A DNA stretch of 64,000 bases, from contig URCF01000006.1 of assembly GCA_900546365.1 (NCBI GenBank), forward strand, positions 62,001 to 126,000, written 5' to 3'. Positions 8,446 through 17,022 of the stretch are shown here, in pieces. A program made the position numbers and the translations under genes. Under the pieces are notes generated by a model. It saw only the letters and a list, made by a program, of their open reading frames with translations. It was not told the DNA's origin and made no database searches. This stretch comes from an uncultured Porphyromonadaceae bacterium. GTDB taxonomy: Bacteria > Bacteroidota > Bacteroidia > Bacteroidales > Muribaculaceae. Position 1 is the first letter of the stretch, and every line of letters starts with the position of its first letter.

Positions 8446-8477
8446 CAAAGATACATTGGCAAAAACACCATTGTCAA
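8446..8477 (-). promoter_or_regulatory. Promoter of the capsid-like module
   Basis: On the minus strand, TATCTTTG (8453-8446) matches the -7 consensus, and TTG (8477-8475) lies 21 bases upstream as a -33 element. The start point would be near 8439, about 42 bases before the ATG at 8397. This gives the five-gene set its own housekeeping-type promoter. Confidence 0.6.
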
Positions 8478-8536
8478 GTGCTTTTGCTATTTTTAACAAT
8501 TAGAGATTTGTCTAACCGGACCTATTTTTTTGATTG

Positions 8537-9889
8537 TCAGAGGGTGCGGATGCGCCAGTTGGCGGGATAAAGATTGTTGGCGCGGTTGCCGAGGTTTTTC
8601 ACAAAGCCGAGCGGCAACGACCGGTATGTGAGCAGAACGAGGCCTCGCGGAGAATCCTCCGGAAGCTGAATCGCCTCGCGGCGCAGATAGTTGAGAGCCA
8701 TGTCGAGGTCAATTTCAACTTCGGCAAATGCCCCCCGATGGAGCATCATGCTCATGGCCAGCTCCTGGGTGGGGATAAGCGAACGACCCTTGACAACGGC
8801 TACCGGGATGCGCGGGCGCAGAGTGTCGTCAGATTGATATCCGGATGGTGTGGCGAAGATTGTGTCGCCGTCATATTCCAATGCAGGCTGATATTGCGGG
8901 TCAAGCCAATGCTTGAGTTCCCGGGCGGCATCCGGCAGAGTGGTGCTCCGTCCCTGGCGGTGCTTGGAAGAGCCGCCTCGCCGGGTGGCGTCGTCGTCAT
9001 GCGGTTTGCGCAAAACGGCCATGAAAAGCCCTTCGCCACGCAGCAGATGCGGAAAAAACCGGTATGCCGGGAAGGAATCGTCCAACGCCGGATGTATGCC
9101 CCAGCCATCAGGCACGGCGACATGAACCGGCTCGGCACCGTAGCGGCTTGCCATATGCCGGAGAATATCCTCATTCTCCTCGCGGTTGAAGGTGCATGTG
9201 CTGTAGATCAGATACCCGCCGGGGCGAAGCGCGGGCCATAGATTGCTGATGATTTCGCGCTGGCGGTCGGCACATTGCCCAACAAGCGCGGTGCTCCATT
9301 GCGCAACTGCTTCGGCATCCTTGCGCATCATCCCCTCGCCGGAGCACGGCACATCGGCGGCAATGATGTCAAACCGCCGGGGATGGTCAAGAAACTGCCC
9401 GGTGGAGCCTTGGGTGACACAGACATAAGGATAGCCCCATTTGGAGAGGTTTTCACGCAATATGGCGGCGCGGCGCGGGTCGTACTCATTAGCCACCACG
9501 CGGCTTCCCATCGGCAGTGCCGAGATGGCCGCTGTGGTTTTGCCACCGGGAGCGGCGCAGGCATCAAGATAATCCACCGGTCCATCCAGCCCCAGCTGCC
9601 CGATGACATAGGCTATGAACATCGAGGAGGCATCCTGCACATAGTAGCGCCCTTGATGAAAAGCGGGGTCGAGAGTGAACTGCGGACGCTGCCCGAGATA
9701 CTCCCCCATGGCGCACCACGGCACAAGGTCGGCACCGGCGGCGGGAGCGCCACCCTTGAGCGGGTTGTGGCGCACCGACACCACAGGGTCGGTGGAGCTC
9801 AAAGCCTGAACCAGAGCCGTAGCCAATCCGCTGTCCACCTCGGCAAGGCGTTGGGTGAACAGCGGCGGGATATTGCGTGAGGCACTCAT
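8537..9889 (-). CDS. rsmF: RsmF/NOL1-NOP2-Sun family RNA cytosine-C5 methyltransferase
   Basis: A 450-residue SAM-dependent RNA m5C methylase. Visible motifs are the SAM-binding DACAAPGGKTT, the releasing cysteine in DVPCSGEGMMRKD (Cys182) and the catalytic cysteine in STCTFNREEN (Cys232). The C-terminal half carries a PUA-like domain (ISYP-free variant ending SLPLGFVKNLGNRANNLYP), as in RsmF/YebU, which methylates 16S rRNA. The exact target base in Bacteroidetes is not deducible. Its ATG shares one base with the pfkA stop codon (TGATG), so the two are translationally coupled. Confidence 0.85.
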   Translation of the reverse strand: MSASRNIPPLFTQRLAEVDSGLATALVQALSSTDPVVSVRHNPLKGGAPAAGADLVPWCAMGEYLGQRPQFTLDPAFHQGRYYVQDASSMFIAYVIGQLGLDGPVDYLDACAAPGGKTTAAISALPMGSRVVANEYDPRRAAILRENLSKWGYPYVCVTQGSTGQFLDHPRRFDIIAADVPCSGEGMMRKDAEAVAQWSTALVGQCADRQREIISNLWPALRPGGYLIYSTCTFNREENEDILRHMASRYGAEPVHVAVPDGWGIHPALDDSFPAYRFFPHLLRGEGLFMAVLRKPHDDDATRRGGSSKHRQGRSTTLPDAARELKHWLDPQYQPALEYDGDTIFATPSGYQSDDTLRPRIPVAVVKGRSLIPTQELAMSMMLHRGAFAEVEIDLDMALNYLRREAIQLPEDSPRGLVLLTYRSLPLGFVKNLGNRANNLYPANWRIRTL

Positions 9890-10866
9890 CAGATTGAGAG
9901 ACGGCGGAGAGTCTCGAGGAGGTTGCGGTTGATAGGTTTGTCGTTTTTGATGGCTTTGGTGAACGGCACATACACGATCTCATCGTTGCGGATACCGATC
10001 ATCACATTGCGCTGGTCATCGAGCAGAGCGTCGATGGCGGCCGCGCCCATACGCGAGGCAAGGATACGGTCGTGGGCTGTGGGGCTTCCACCGCGCTGGA
10101 GGTGACCGAGGATAGACACACGCACATCATAGCCGGGATACTCAGTCTTCACACGCTCTGCCAAGCCCATGGCACCGCCGGTAACGGGGCTTTCGGCCAC
10201 AAGCACAATAGAGGAGTTTTTGCTCTTGCGGAAGCCATTCTGTATAAGTTCGGCCAGCTGGTCCACCTGAGTGCTGATCTCGGGGATAATGGCAGCTTCG
10301 GCACCGGAAGCGATAGCGCCGTTTAGAGCCAGGAAGCCGGCATCGCGACCCATCACCTCAATGAAGAACAGGCGCTCGTGGCTGGTGGCTGTGTCGCGGA
10401 TTTTATCTACACATTCCATGATGGTGTTGAGAGCGGTATCGTAGCCGATGGTGGTGTCAGTGCCGTAGAGATCGTTGTCAATAGTGCCGGGCAGACCGAT
10501 GATGGGGAAATTGAACTCCTTGGCAAAGATGCGTGCACCGGTGAGCGAGCCGTCACCGCCAATCACCACGAGAGCATCGATTTCGTGACGCCTCATGTTG
10601 TCATACGCGAGCTGGCGGCCTTCTGGTGTCTGGAACTCAGGACAGCGGGCGGTCTTGAGGATTGTGCCACCCATCTGTATGATGTTGGACACATTTTGAG
10701 TTTTGAACTCCTGAATCTCATCGGAAATGAGTCCTTTGTAGCCACGGTAGATACCTTTGACCTTGAAACCGCTGAAGATGGCCGAGCGGGTGACGGCGCG
10801 GATGGCGGCATTCATGCCGGGGGCATCGCCACCGGAAGTGAGAATACCAATGCACTTGATGTCCAT
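9889..10866 (-). CDS. pfkA: ATP-dependent 6-phosphofructokinase
   Basis: Starting at the ATG at 10866 (MDIKCIGILTSGGDAPGMN), the protein has 325 residues, the usual size of bacterial PfkA. TSGGDAPGMN binds ATP, VVIGGDGSLTGA carries the glycine that marks ATP rather than pyrophosphate use, and PGTIDNDLYGTD holds the catalytic aspartate for fructose-6-phosphate. It commits sugar to glycolysis in the cytoplasm. The open frame upstream of 10866 reaches into the neighbouring gene and is rejected. It lies 2 bases after the stop of the next upstream gene. Confidence 0.95.
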   Translation of the reverse strand: MDIKCIGILTSGGDAPGMNAAIRAVTRSAIFSGFKVKGIYRGYKGLISDEIQEFKTQNVSNIIQMGGTILKTARCPEFQTPEGRQLAYDNMRRHEIDALVVIGGDGSLTGARIFAKEFNFPIIGLPGTIDNDLYGTDTTIGYDTALNTIMECVDKIRDTATSHERLFFIEVMGRDAGFLALNGAIASGAEAAIIPEISTQVDQLAELIQNGFRKSKNSSIVLVAESPVTGGAMGLAERVKTEYPGYDVRVSILGHLQRGGSPTAHDRILASRMGAAAIDALLDDQRNVMIGIRNDEIVYVPFTKAIKNDKPINRNLLETLRRLSI

Positions 10867-10868
10867 AA

Positions 10869-11387
10869 CTATAAATTGAGGGTGTTTACTTGATCTAAAA
10901 CATATTTGGAGGCACCACGCCAAGGGAGGGTGCCGAAATATTTCTTATAGCGGATGTTCACCGGTTTGCCCGACCCCTGGAGTCGCTGGAGATGATTGAC
11001 AAGAGCGGGGTCTGCCACGGAGAAAGAGAGGTTGTGGGAATAGATGCGGGTAGTGTCGGTGAGGGCAGATTCCGACACCACATCCACCTCGTAGGTTTTG
11101 AACACCACCCCGCGCTTCTCCACCGCCGTCACATACCCTTTGACATGGCAGTCGGTGGCGTAGGGGTTGAGATAGCGTATCCAGAACGCTGCGGCGAGAA
11201 TCACCACCGCACACACAATGGTCCACCCCACCAGCCTGCGCAAGCGGGAGTGGCGTGGCTTGGATACCGGCGCCACAGAGTCGTTGCCGAACGATATCAC
11301 GGGTCGCTGCTGCGAAGCCTGCTCATCCGCAGGAGTCCCTTCCTCGGTGAAATAGTCGGGTTTGTTATCGTCAATCAGCATCGGCAT
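10869..11387 (-). CDS. Single-pass membrane protein upstream of pfkA
   Basis: From the ATG at 11387 (MPMLIDDNKPDYF; the ATG at 11381 is equally possible) the protein has about 172 residues. There is a disordered acidic N-terminal segment of about 55 residues, a basic stop (RHSRLRRL), one membrane helix (TIVCAVVILAAAFWIRYL) and a C-terminal domain of about 95 residues outside the cytoplasm. I recognise no catalytic motif. Its start overlaps the end of the flippase-like gene by 17 bases, and it ends 2 bases before pfkA, so it belongs to a four-gene operon. Confidence 0.6.
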   Translation of the reverse strand: MPMLIDDNKPDYFTEEGTPADEQASQQRPVISFGNDSVAPVSKPRHSRLRRLVGWTIVCAVVILAAAFWIRYLNPYATDCHVKGYVTAVEKRGVVFKTYEVDVVSESALTDTTRIYSHNLSFSVADPALVNHLQRLQGSGKPVNIRYKKYFGTLPWRGASKYVLDQVNTLNL

Positions 11388-12450
11388 GGAGTTTGTTTCG
11401 CCGCTTTCCGGCAGCAATGCACACGAAAGTGAATATCCCAAGAAGTATCAGGAGCATGGTTTGCGAACCCATCACAAGGTTGGCAAACGACACCCTGTAG
11501 GTGTATGTGAGCTCGGGGATGGAGGCAGCATAGATGCCGAGCCCCCACACTATGGCATACTGCCACGGACCGAGGCCGCCGTTGCTGGGCACTCCCATGG
11601 CAATGCTCGAGAGCACGAAGCACACCAGCACCGCCACAATGCCGTAGTCGCCCACCACCTGCGCGGTGGCCGGAAACGCGAAGAACGCCACGAAAAGCTG
11701 CATGAAGTAACACCCCCAGATGCAGAATGTGAGCAACAGCCATCGCCCTTTGCCGGGCATGGTGGCAATGACTGCAAACCCGGCCCAAAGCCCCTTGCAG
11801 AAATCCTTGATTTTGACAATCAGCATATTGTTGGGCATCGAGCGGAACACCACCACCACGGCTCCCACCGCAAGGATGACGCCAAGCCACAGCCATGGAC
11901 TGGTCATGATGTCCATCAGATGCTCGAATGTAGTGCTATTCTGCATCAGATACTCTCCGAGAGCCGAACCAGCGAGCACGAACGTGATGGCGGTGAGCAG
12001 CGCCACAGTCACCGTGTCGGCAAGTCGTTCGGCCACCATCGAGCCAAACACTTCGGTGAACGAGGCTTTCTGACGCTGGGCTATATAGGTGGTGCGCCAC
12101 AGCTCGCCGAGCCTCGGGAGCACAAGATTGACAGCGTATGTGCCGAATATGCTGAGAGTCAAAACGAACAGCGGCACCTTGATATTGAGAGCCTTGAGCT
12201 GTATGCTCCAGCGCATAGCCCTGAAAATGTGGGAGAAGATGCTGATGAAGAGTGCGAGAACTATCCACCAGTAGTTGCAATAGTTGCGGATGATGGAAGC
12301 CATTTCGTTGACATCCACGCCGGTGAGCAGCAGATAGCATAGTCCGACGGTGATGATGAGTGGCACTCCGTATTTCATGAAATACGACAGCACCTTCTTG
12401 AATCCTGAGTGCTGCGCGGGAGCAGTTGCTGATGAATCGGAAATAGCCAT
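11371..12450 (-). CDS. Flippase-like membrane protein (LPG synthase TM-region family)
   Basis: A 359-residue integral membrane protein with about eight hydrophobic helices and the family motifs HIFRAMRWSIQLKAL, NLVLPRLGELWRTTYIA and MVAERLADT. These mark the AglD/MprF membrane-domain family (UPF0104), several members of which are thought to flip lipid-linked substrates. No synthase domain is attached. It heads an operon with a membrane-anchored protein, pfkA and rsmF. Substrate cannot be inferred. Confidence 0.75.
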   Translation of the reverse strand: MAISDSSATAPAQHSGFKKVLSYFMKYGVPLIITVGLCYLLLTGVDVNEMASIIRNYCNYWWIVLALFISIFSHIFRAMRWSIQLKALNIKVPLFVLTLSIFGTYAVNLVLPRLGELWRTTYIAQRQKASFTEVFGSMVAERLADTVTVALLTAITFVLAGSALGEYLMQNSTTFEHLMDIMTSPWLWLGVILAVGAVVVVFRSMPNNMLIVKIKDFCKGLWAGFAVIATMPGKGRWLLLTFCIWGCYFMQLFVAFFAFPATAQVVGDYGIVAVLVCFVLSSIAMGVPSNGGLGPWQYAIVWGLGIYAASIPELTYTYRVSFANLVMGSQTMLLILLGIFTFVCIAAGKRRNKLHADAD

Positions 12451-12479
12451 AAATCTGCAGGTGATGAATGTTACGCCTG

Positions 12480-12487
12480 CAAATATA
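12480..12487 (-). promoter_or_regulatory. -7 promoter box of the flippase-pfkA-rsmF operon
   Basis: TATATTTG on the minus strand, matching TAnnTTTG, 30 bases before the ATG at 12450. No TTG at the usual -33 distance. Confidence 0.45.
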
Positions 12488-12519
12488 CAAAGAATTTATA
12501 AATGTTTATAAATATTGCG

Positions 12520-13068
12520 TCATATCCCCAGACGCACGCCCACCTTGGCCACGCCCTGTATGCCATATCCAGCTTCGGCAAATAGCCCCAGATGGGGTGT
12601 GACATCATACTGCACTCCTATCGGACTTACCTGAAATCCGAAGCGGGTAGAGTTGTAACCCGGCTCCCACTGCGGGCTCATGTAGGCGATGAGCACCCCC
12701 ACGCCAAGGTGGCTGTAGAGCGTGAGTCCGCCGCGGGAATACCATTCGTAGCGGGCATTGACCAGCAGGCCGTGCCATGTGACATCACCGCCATACTGCT
12801 GCCACACATTGTCGGCTGAGGATGAGGATATGGTGTACCCCATTCCTATCCACAGCTTTGGAGCGAAACGGTGGTCGATGGTGAAGGAGAATGTGCCCCA
12901 GGAATGGTTCATGCCGTTCCAATGGTTGGAGTAGGCGGGTATATGTTCCATGGCACTTTCGGCACCGTAACCAACGGAAATTTCGGTATCACGGGCGGAG
13001 GCGCCCGACGGGGCAGCAACGGCAGCAAGCATGGCCAAGCCAATAGCAATTAGGGAATACGATTTCAT
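12520..13068 (-). CDS. Small outer-membrane beta-barrel protein
   Basis: A 182-residue protein with a signal peptide (MKSYSLIAIGLAMLAAVAAP, cut near GASA) and alternating strands with aromatic girdles (KLWIGMGYTI, LLVNARYEWYS, GLTLYSHLGVGV, GLFAEAGYGIQGV), ending in VGVRLGI. That is the pattern of an eight-stranded OmpW/OmpA-like barrel. Function is unknown. It is transcribed alone, divergently from fucI across a 133-base gap that must hold both promoters. Confidence 0.65.
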   Translation of the reverse strand: MKSYSLIAIGLAMLAAVAAPSGASARDTEISVGYGAESAMEHIPAYSNHWNGMNHSWGTFSFTIDHRFAPKLWIGMGYTISSSSADNVWQQYGGDVTWHGLLVNARYEWYSRGGLTLYSHLGVGVLIAYMSPQWEPGYNSTRFGFQVSPIGVQYDVTPHLGLFAEAGYGIQGVAKVGVRLGI

Positions 13069-13148
13069 TTCGGAACGATTTTTAGCACTAATTTTTAATT
13101 ATAACAACTAAAAGGTGTGAATTGTGCCGATTGTAGCGATTAAAGTTT

Positions 13149-13156
13149 TATATTTG
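13149..13156 (+). promoter_or_regulatory. -7 promoter box of the fucose/sialate operon
   Basis: TATATTTG, an exact TAnnTTTG match, with a predicted start point near 13163 and a leader of about 40 bases before fucI. TTG triplets at 13122 and 13131 are not at ideal spacing. No operator palindrome was recognised. Confidence 0.5.
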
Positions 13157-13201
13157 CAATTGCAATACGAGACAAATCTAATTACCAAAAACAATACCAA
13201 T

Positions 13202-14977
13202 ATGAACAAGTACCCCAAAATCGGTATCCGCCCCACCATTGACGGTCGTCAGGGTGGCGTGCGAGAAAGCCTTGAAGAAAAAACCATGAGTCTGGCCAAA
13301 GCTGTGGCGCAACTGATCAGCAGCAATCTGCGCAACGGCGACGGCTCCCCGGTGGAATGCGTGATTGCGGACACCACCATAGGCCGTGTGGCCGAAGCCG
13401 CCGCCTGTGCCGAGAAATTCGAGCGCGAGGGCGTTGGCGCCACCATCACCGTCACCTCCTGCTGGTGCTACGGCTCCGAAACAATGGATATGAATCCGCA
13501 TTGGCCCAAGGCTGTGTGGGGGTTCAACGGCACAGAGCGTCCCGGCGCGGTATATCTGGCAGCCGTGCTCGCCGCCCATGCCCAGAAAGGGTTGCCCGCC
13601 TTTGGCATCTATGGCCGTAATGTACAAGACCTTGACGACAACACCATTCCCGACGATGTAGCCGAAAAACTGTTGCGGTTTGCCCGCTCTGCCATGGCTG
13701 TGGCACGGATGCGCGGCAAGAGCTACCTGTCGATAGGCAGCATGTGCATGGGTATAGCAGGATCGATTGTTGACCCCAATTTCTTCCAGGAATATCTGGG
13801 CATGCGCAACGAGTCGGTGGATGAAACTGAAATCCTGCGCCGCATGGAGGAAGGAATCTACGACCATGAAGAGTATGCCAAAGCCATGGCGTGGACCGAA
13901 AAATATTGCAAGGTAAACGAGGGCGAGGATTTCAAAAACCGTCCCGAAAAGCGCAAAAGCCGCGAGGAAAAAGACAAAGACTGGGAGTTTGTGGTGAAGA
14001 TGATGCTCATTGTCCGCGACCTCATGACCGGCAACCCCAGGCTCAAAGAGATGGGATTCAAGGAAGAGGCACTGGGTCACAACGCCATAGCCGGCGGATT
14101 CCAGGGTCAGCGTCAATGGACCGACTGGAAACCCAACGGCGACTACACCGAAGCGCTGATGAACACTTCGTTTGACTGGAACGGCATCAGGGAAGCATTT
14201 GTGCTCGCCACCGAGAACGATGCCTGCAACGGCGTGGCGATGCTGTTTGGCCACCTGCTCACCGGCACCGGTCAGCTCTTCTCGGATGTGCGCACCTACT
14301 GGAGTCCCGAGGCTGTGAAACGCGTCACCGGCAAAGAGCTCACAGGCCGTGCCGCAGGCGGTATCATCCACCTCATCAACTCCGGCGCCACCACCCTAGA
14401 TGCCACAGGCGAAAGCCTCAACGATGCCGGTGAGCATTGCATGAAGCCTTCGTGGGAGATGACTGAAAAAGATATGGAAGCGTGCCTGAAAGCCACCACC
14501 TGGTACCCCGCTGACAGAGACTATTTCCGCGGCGGCGGCTTCTCTAGCAATTTCCTGAGCCACGGCGGTATGCCGGTGACCATGACGCGCCTCAACCTTG
14601 TGAAAGGACTCGGTCCGGTGCTCCAGATCGCTGAAGGGTGGACCGTGGAGATAGACCCCGAAATCAACAAGGCTCTCGACATGCGCACCGACCCCACATG
14701 GCCCACCACATGGTTTGTGCCCCGTCTGTGCGACAAGCCGGCGTTCAAGGATGTGTACTCGGTGATGAACAACTGGGGTGCCAACCATGGTGCCATCTCC
14801 TACGGCCATATCGGCCAGGACCTCATCACCCTGGCTTCCATGCTCCGCATTCCGGTGTGCATGCACAATCTGGACGACGACAAGATTTTCCGTCCCTCGG
14901 CATGGAACGCCTTCGGCATGGACAAGGAAGGCTCGGACTACCGCGCCTGCAAGAATTACGGACCTATCTATAAATAA
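13202..14977 (+). CDS. fucI: L-fucose isomerase
   Basis: The ATG at 13202 (MNKYPKIGIRPTIDGRQGG) gives 591 residues, the same length as E. coli FucI; the open frame before it is leader. It converts L-fucose to L-fuculose. The metal and catalytic residues are placed as in E. coli with a shift of one: Glu338 in ATEND, Asp362 in FSDVRTYW and His529 in WGANHGAIS. It is the first gene of a nine-gene operon and lies 9 bases before fucA. Because there is only one start region for the whole set, fucose and sialic acid use are probably induced together. Confidence 0.96.
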   Translation: MNKYPKIGIRPTIDGRQGGVRESLEEKTMSLAKAVAQLISSNLRNGDGSPVECVIADTTIGRVAEAAACAEKFEREGVGATITVTSCWCYGSETMDMNPHWPKAVWGFNGTERPGAVYLAAVLAAHAQKGLPAFGIYGRNVQDLDDNTIPDDVAEKLLRFARSAMAVARMRGKSYLSIGSMCMGIAGSIVDPNFFQEYLGMRNESVDETEILRRMEEGIYDHEEYAKAMAWTEKYCKVNEGEDFKNRPEKRKSREEKDKDWEFVVKMMLIVRDLMTGNPRLKEMGFKEEALGHNAIAGGFQGQRQWTDWKPNGDYTEALMNTSFDWNGIREAFVLATENDACNGVAMLFGHLLTGTGQLFSDVRTYWSPEAVKRVTGKELTGRAAGGIIHLINSGATTLDATGESLNDAGEHCMKPSWEMTEKDMEACLKATTWYPADRDYFRGGGFSSNFLSHGGMPVTMTRLNLVKGLGPVLQIAEGWTVEIDPEINKALDMRTDPTWPTTWFVPRLCDKPAFKDVYSVMNNWGANHGAISYGHIGQDLITLASMLRIPVCMHNLDDDKIFRPSAWNAFGMDKEGSDYRACKNYGPIYK

Positions 14978-14986
14978 CCTTCCGCC

Positions 14987-15625
14987 ATGATAACATCACA
15001 GCTTATAGATCTTTTTGTAGCGCAAGCCCGGCGCATTGGAAACCACGGCCTTACCATCTGCTCGTCGGGCAACCTCTCGTGGCGCGTGGGCGATGAAGCC
15101 ATCATCTCGGGCACCGGCTCATGGGTGCCCGAGCTCACCGCCGACAAGGTGTCGGTGTGCAGGGTGAGCGACGGCATGGTGCTCAACGGTGTGAGGCCGT
15201 CGATGGAGTCCACATTCCACCTCGGTGTGCTCCGCGCACGCCCTGATGTGAATGTGGTGCTGCATTTCCAGAGCCCCTACGCCACAGCCGTGGCTTGTAT
15301 GGACAAGCGTCCGAATAATTTCAATTTCACCGCTGAGATGCCTCTGCATGTGGGCGAGGAGATTCCGGAAGTGCCATATTTCCGGCCCGGAAGTCCCGAG
15401 TTGGCCGAGCATGTGGTAGCCGCCCTCAAGGAGCATAATTCGTGCCTGCTGCTCAAGCACGGGCAGGTGGTGTGCGGCAAAGATTTCAACCAGGCTCTCG
15501 AGCGGGCCATGTTCATGGAGATGGGCTACCGCATTGCGGTGCTCAACGGCTCCAATGTCAATCCGCTCACCCAAAGCGAAATCAACAATCTTGAAGCTTA
15601 CTTTTTAGGCAAGCAGGGCAAATGA
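14987..15625 (+). CDS. fucA: L-fuculose-1-phosphate aldolase (class II aldolase)
   Basis: A 212-residue class II aldolase/adducin-family protein that would split L-fuculose-1-phosphate into DHAP and L-lactaldehyde using zinc. Recognisable parts are CSSGNLSWR near residue 25, the catalytic Glu74 in PSMESTFH, His93 and the C-terminal KHGQVV histidine (His158). The second histidine of the usual H-x-H zinc pair is replaced: the sequence reads LHFQS, with Gln95. The overlap of 4 bases with fucK and the operon context support the role. Confidence 0.88.
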   Translation: MITSQLIDLFVAQARRIGNHGLTICSSGNLSWRVGDEAIISGTGSWVPELTADKVSVCRVSDGMVLNGVRPSMESTFHLGVLRARPDVNVVLHFQSPYATAVACMDKRPNNFNFTAEMPLHVGEEIPEVPYFRPGSPELAEHVVAALKEHNSCLLLKHGQVVCGKDFNQALERAMFMEMGYRIAVLNGSNVNPLTQSEINNLEAYFLGKQGK

Positions 15626-17022
15626 ACGGCACTTTTTTAGCAGCAGACTTCGGTGCAGGGAGCGGGCGTATAATCGCCGGCACCCTGCACCGCGGCAAGC
15701 TGGTGCTCGAGGAGATCCACCGGTTCGCCAACCGCAGAGTGAAGCTTGGACAACATATCTACTGGGACCTGCCGATGCTTTACGGCGAGATGCTGGAAGG
15801 GTTGCGCAAAAGTGCGGAGCGATACAGCGATATCGTAAGCATCGGCATCGACACCTGGGGCGTGGATTTCGGTCTGGTGGACATCAACGGTGCCCCGCTG
15901 GGGCTGCCGGTATGCTACCGCGACAGCTCCACCGACCCCTACCCGGCCCTGCTGGAGGAGATGGTGGGCGCACAGCGGCTCTATCAGGAATCGGGACTGC
16001 AGCCAATGGCCATCAACAGCGTGTACAGGCTCATGTCCATGATGAATGAGAACGACCCTAAGCTCAACGCCGCGAACCACCTGCTGTTCATGCCCGACCT
16101 CCTGGCCTACTTCCTTTGCGGCCGCGCTGCAAATGAATACACCATAGCCTCCACCTCACAGCTGCTTGATGCCCGCACGCGACAATGGAACCCCGAACTG
16201 ATGTCGCGGCTCAACCTGCGCAGCAACATATTCGGTCCGCTTGTGCAGCCGGGCACAACATTAGGCCCTATTCTCCCGGATGTGGCCGAACTCACCGGGC
16301 TGAGCGAACAGGTGCAGATAGTGGCCGTGGGAGGCCACGACACCGCATGCGCGGTTCATGCAGCCGCCACCACACCCCAATACACCCCCGGCAGCACAGC
16401 TTTTCTCAGTTCCGGCACATGGTCGCTGCTGGGTGTGGAGCTCGACGAGCCGGTGACAAGCGAGGAAGCCCGCATTGCAGGGTTTGCAAACGAAGGAGGC
16501 ACCTGCGGCCGAATCCATTTCCTTCAAAACATCACCGGGCTCTGGATTCTCCAGCAGCTTGTGGAGCAATGGAAGCGAGAGGGAGAGGAAACATCCTACC
16601 CGCGCCTTGTGGAGATGGCCGGACAGTCAGACTACCGCAGCATCATTGATGTTGACAATCCATGCTTCACCAATCCCCGGAGCATGAGCGACGCCATACG
16701 GCAATATTGCACCGGCCACGGCATCGTGCCACCCTCCTCTCAGGCCGACATGGTGCGCTGCGTGCTGGAGTCACTGGCCGACCGCTATCGCCGCGGCATA
16801 GAGCAGCTCAATGCCCTCATCCCCCGACCCGTAAGCCGCATCCATATTATCGGAGGAGGGTCACGCAACACTCTGCTCAACGAGCTCACCGCCCGCGCCA
16901 CCGGACTTGAGGTGACTGTCGGGCCGGCAGAGGCAACCGCTGTCGGCAACATCCTCATCCAGGCCGAAGCATGCGGTGCGTTACACCATTCTGACAGCAA
17001 CATTGAAATCATAGAACCATGA
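15622..17022 (+). CDS. fucK: L-fuculokinase (rhamnulokinase-like FGGY kinase)
   Basis: A 466-residue FGGY carbohydrate kinase of the RhaB branch: DFGAGSGR at the N-terminal phosphate site, the sugar-site IGIDTWGVDFGLVD, GGHDTACAVHA, SSGTWSLLGVE and the adenosine-site IIGGGSRNTLLNEL. The RhaB branch phosphorylates rhamnulose or fuculose; fucI, fucA and fucP on either side make fuculose the likely substrate. It overlaps both neighbours by 4 bases. Confidence 0.88.
   Translation: MNGTFLAADFGAGSGRIIAGTLHRGKLVLEEIHRFANRRVKLGQHIYWDLPMLYGEMLEGLRKSAERYSDIVSIGIDTWGVDFGLVDINGAPLGLPVCYRDSSTDPYPALLEEMVGAQRLYQESGLQPMAINSVYRLMSMMNENDPKLNAANHLLFMPDLLAYFLCGRAANEYTIASTSQLLDARTRQWNPELMSRLNLRSNIFGPLVQPGTTLGPILPDVAELTGLSEQVQIVAVGGHDTACAVHAAATTPQYTPGSTAFLSSGTWSLLGVELDEPVTSEEARIAGFANEGGTCGRIHFLQNITGLWILQQLVEQWKREGEETSYPRLVEMAGQSDYRSIIDVDNPCFTNPRSMSDAIRQYCTGHGIVPPSSQADMVRCVLESLADRYRRGIEQLNALIPRPVSRIHIIGGGSRNTLLNELTARATGLEVTVGPAEATAVGNILIQAEACGALHHSDSNIEIIEP

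Noticed and set aside
11362..12342. Plus-strand open frame opposite the flippase-like gene
   Set aside because: His/Glu-rich composition typical of the complement of membrane-protein codons; no hydrophobic or family pattern.
13178..14371. Long minus-strand open frame (397 codons) inside fucI
   Set aside because: It is antisense to a clear fucI gene; its sequence is rich in His/Gly/Val as expected for the complement of GC-rich codons and has no family motif.
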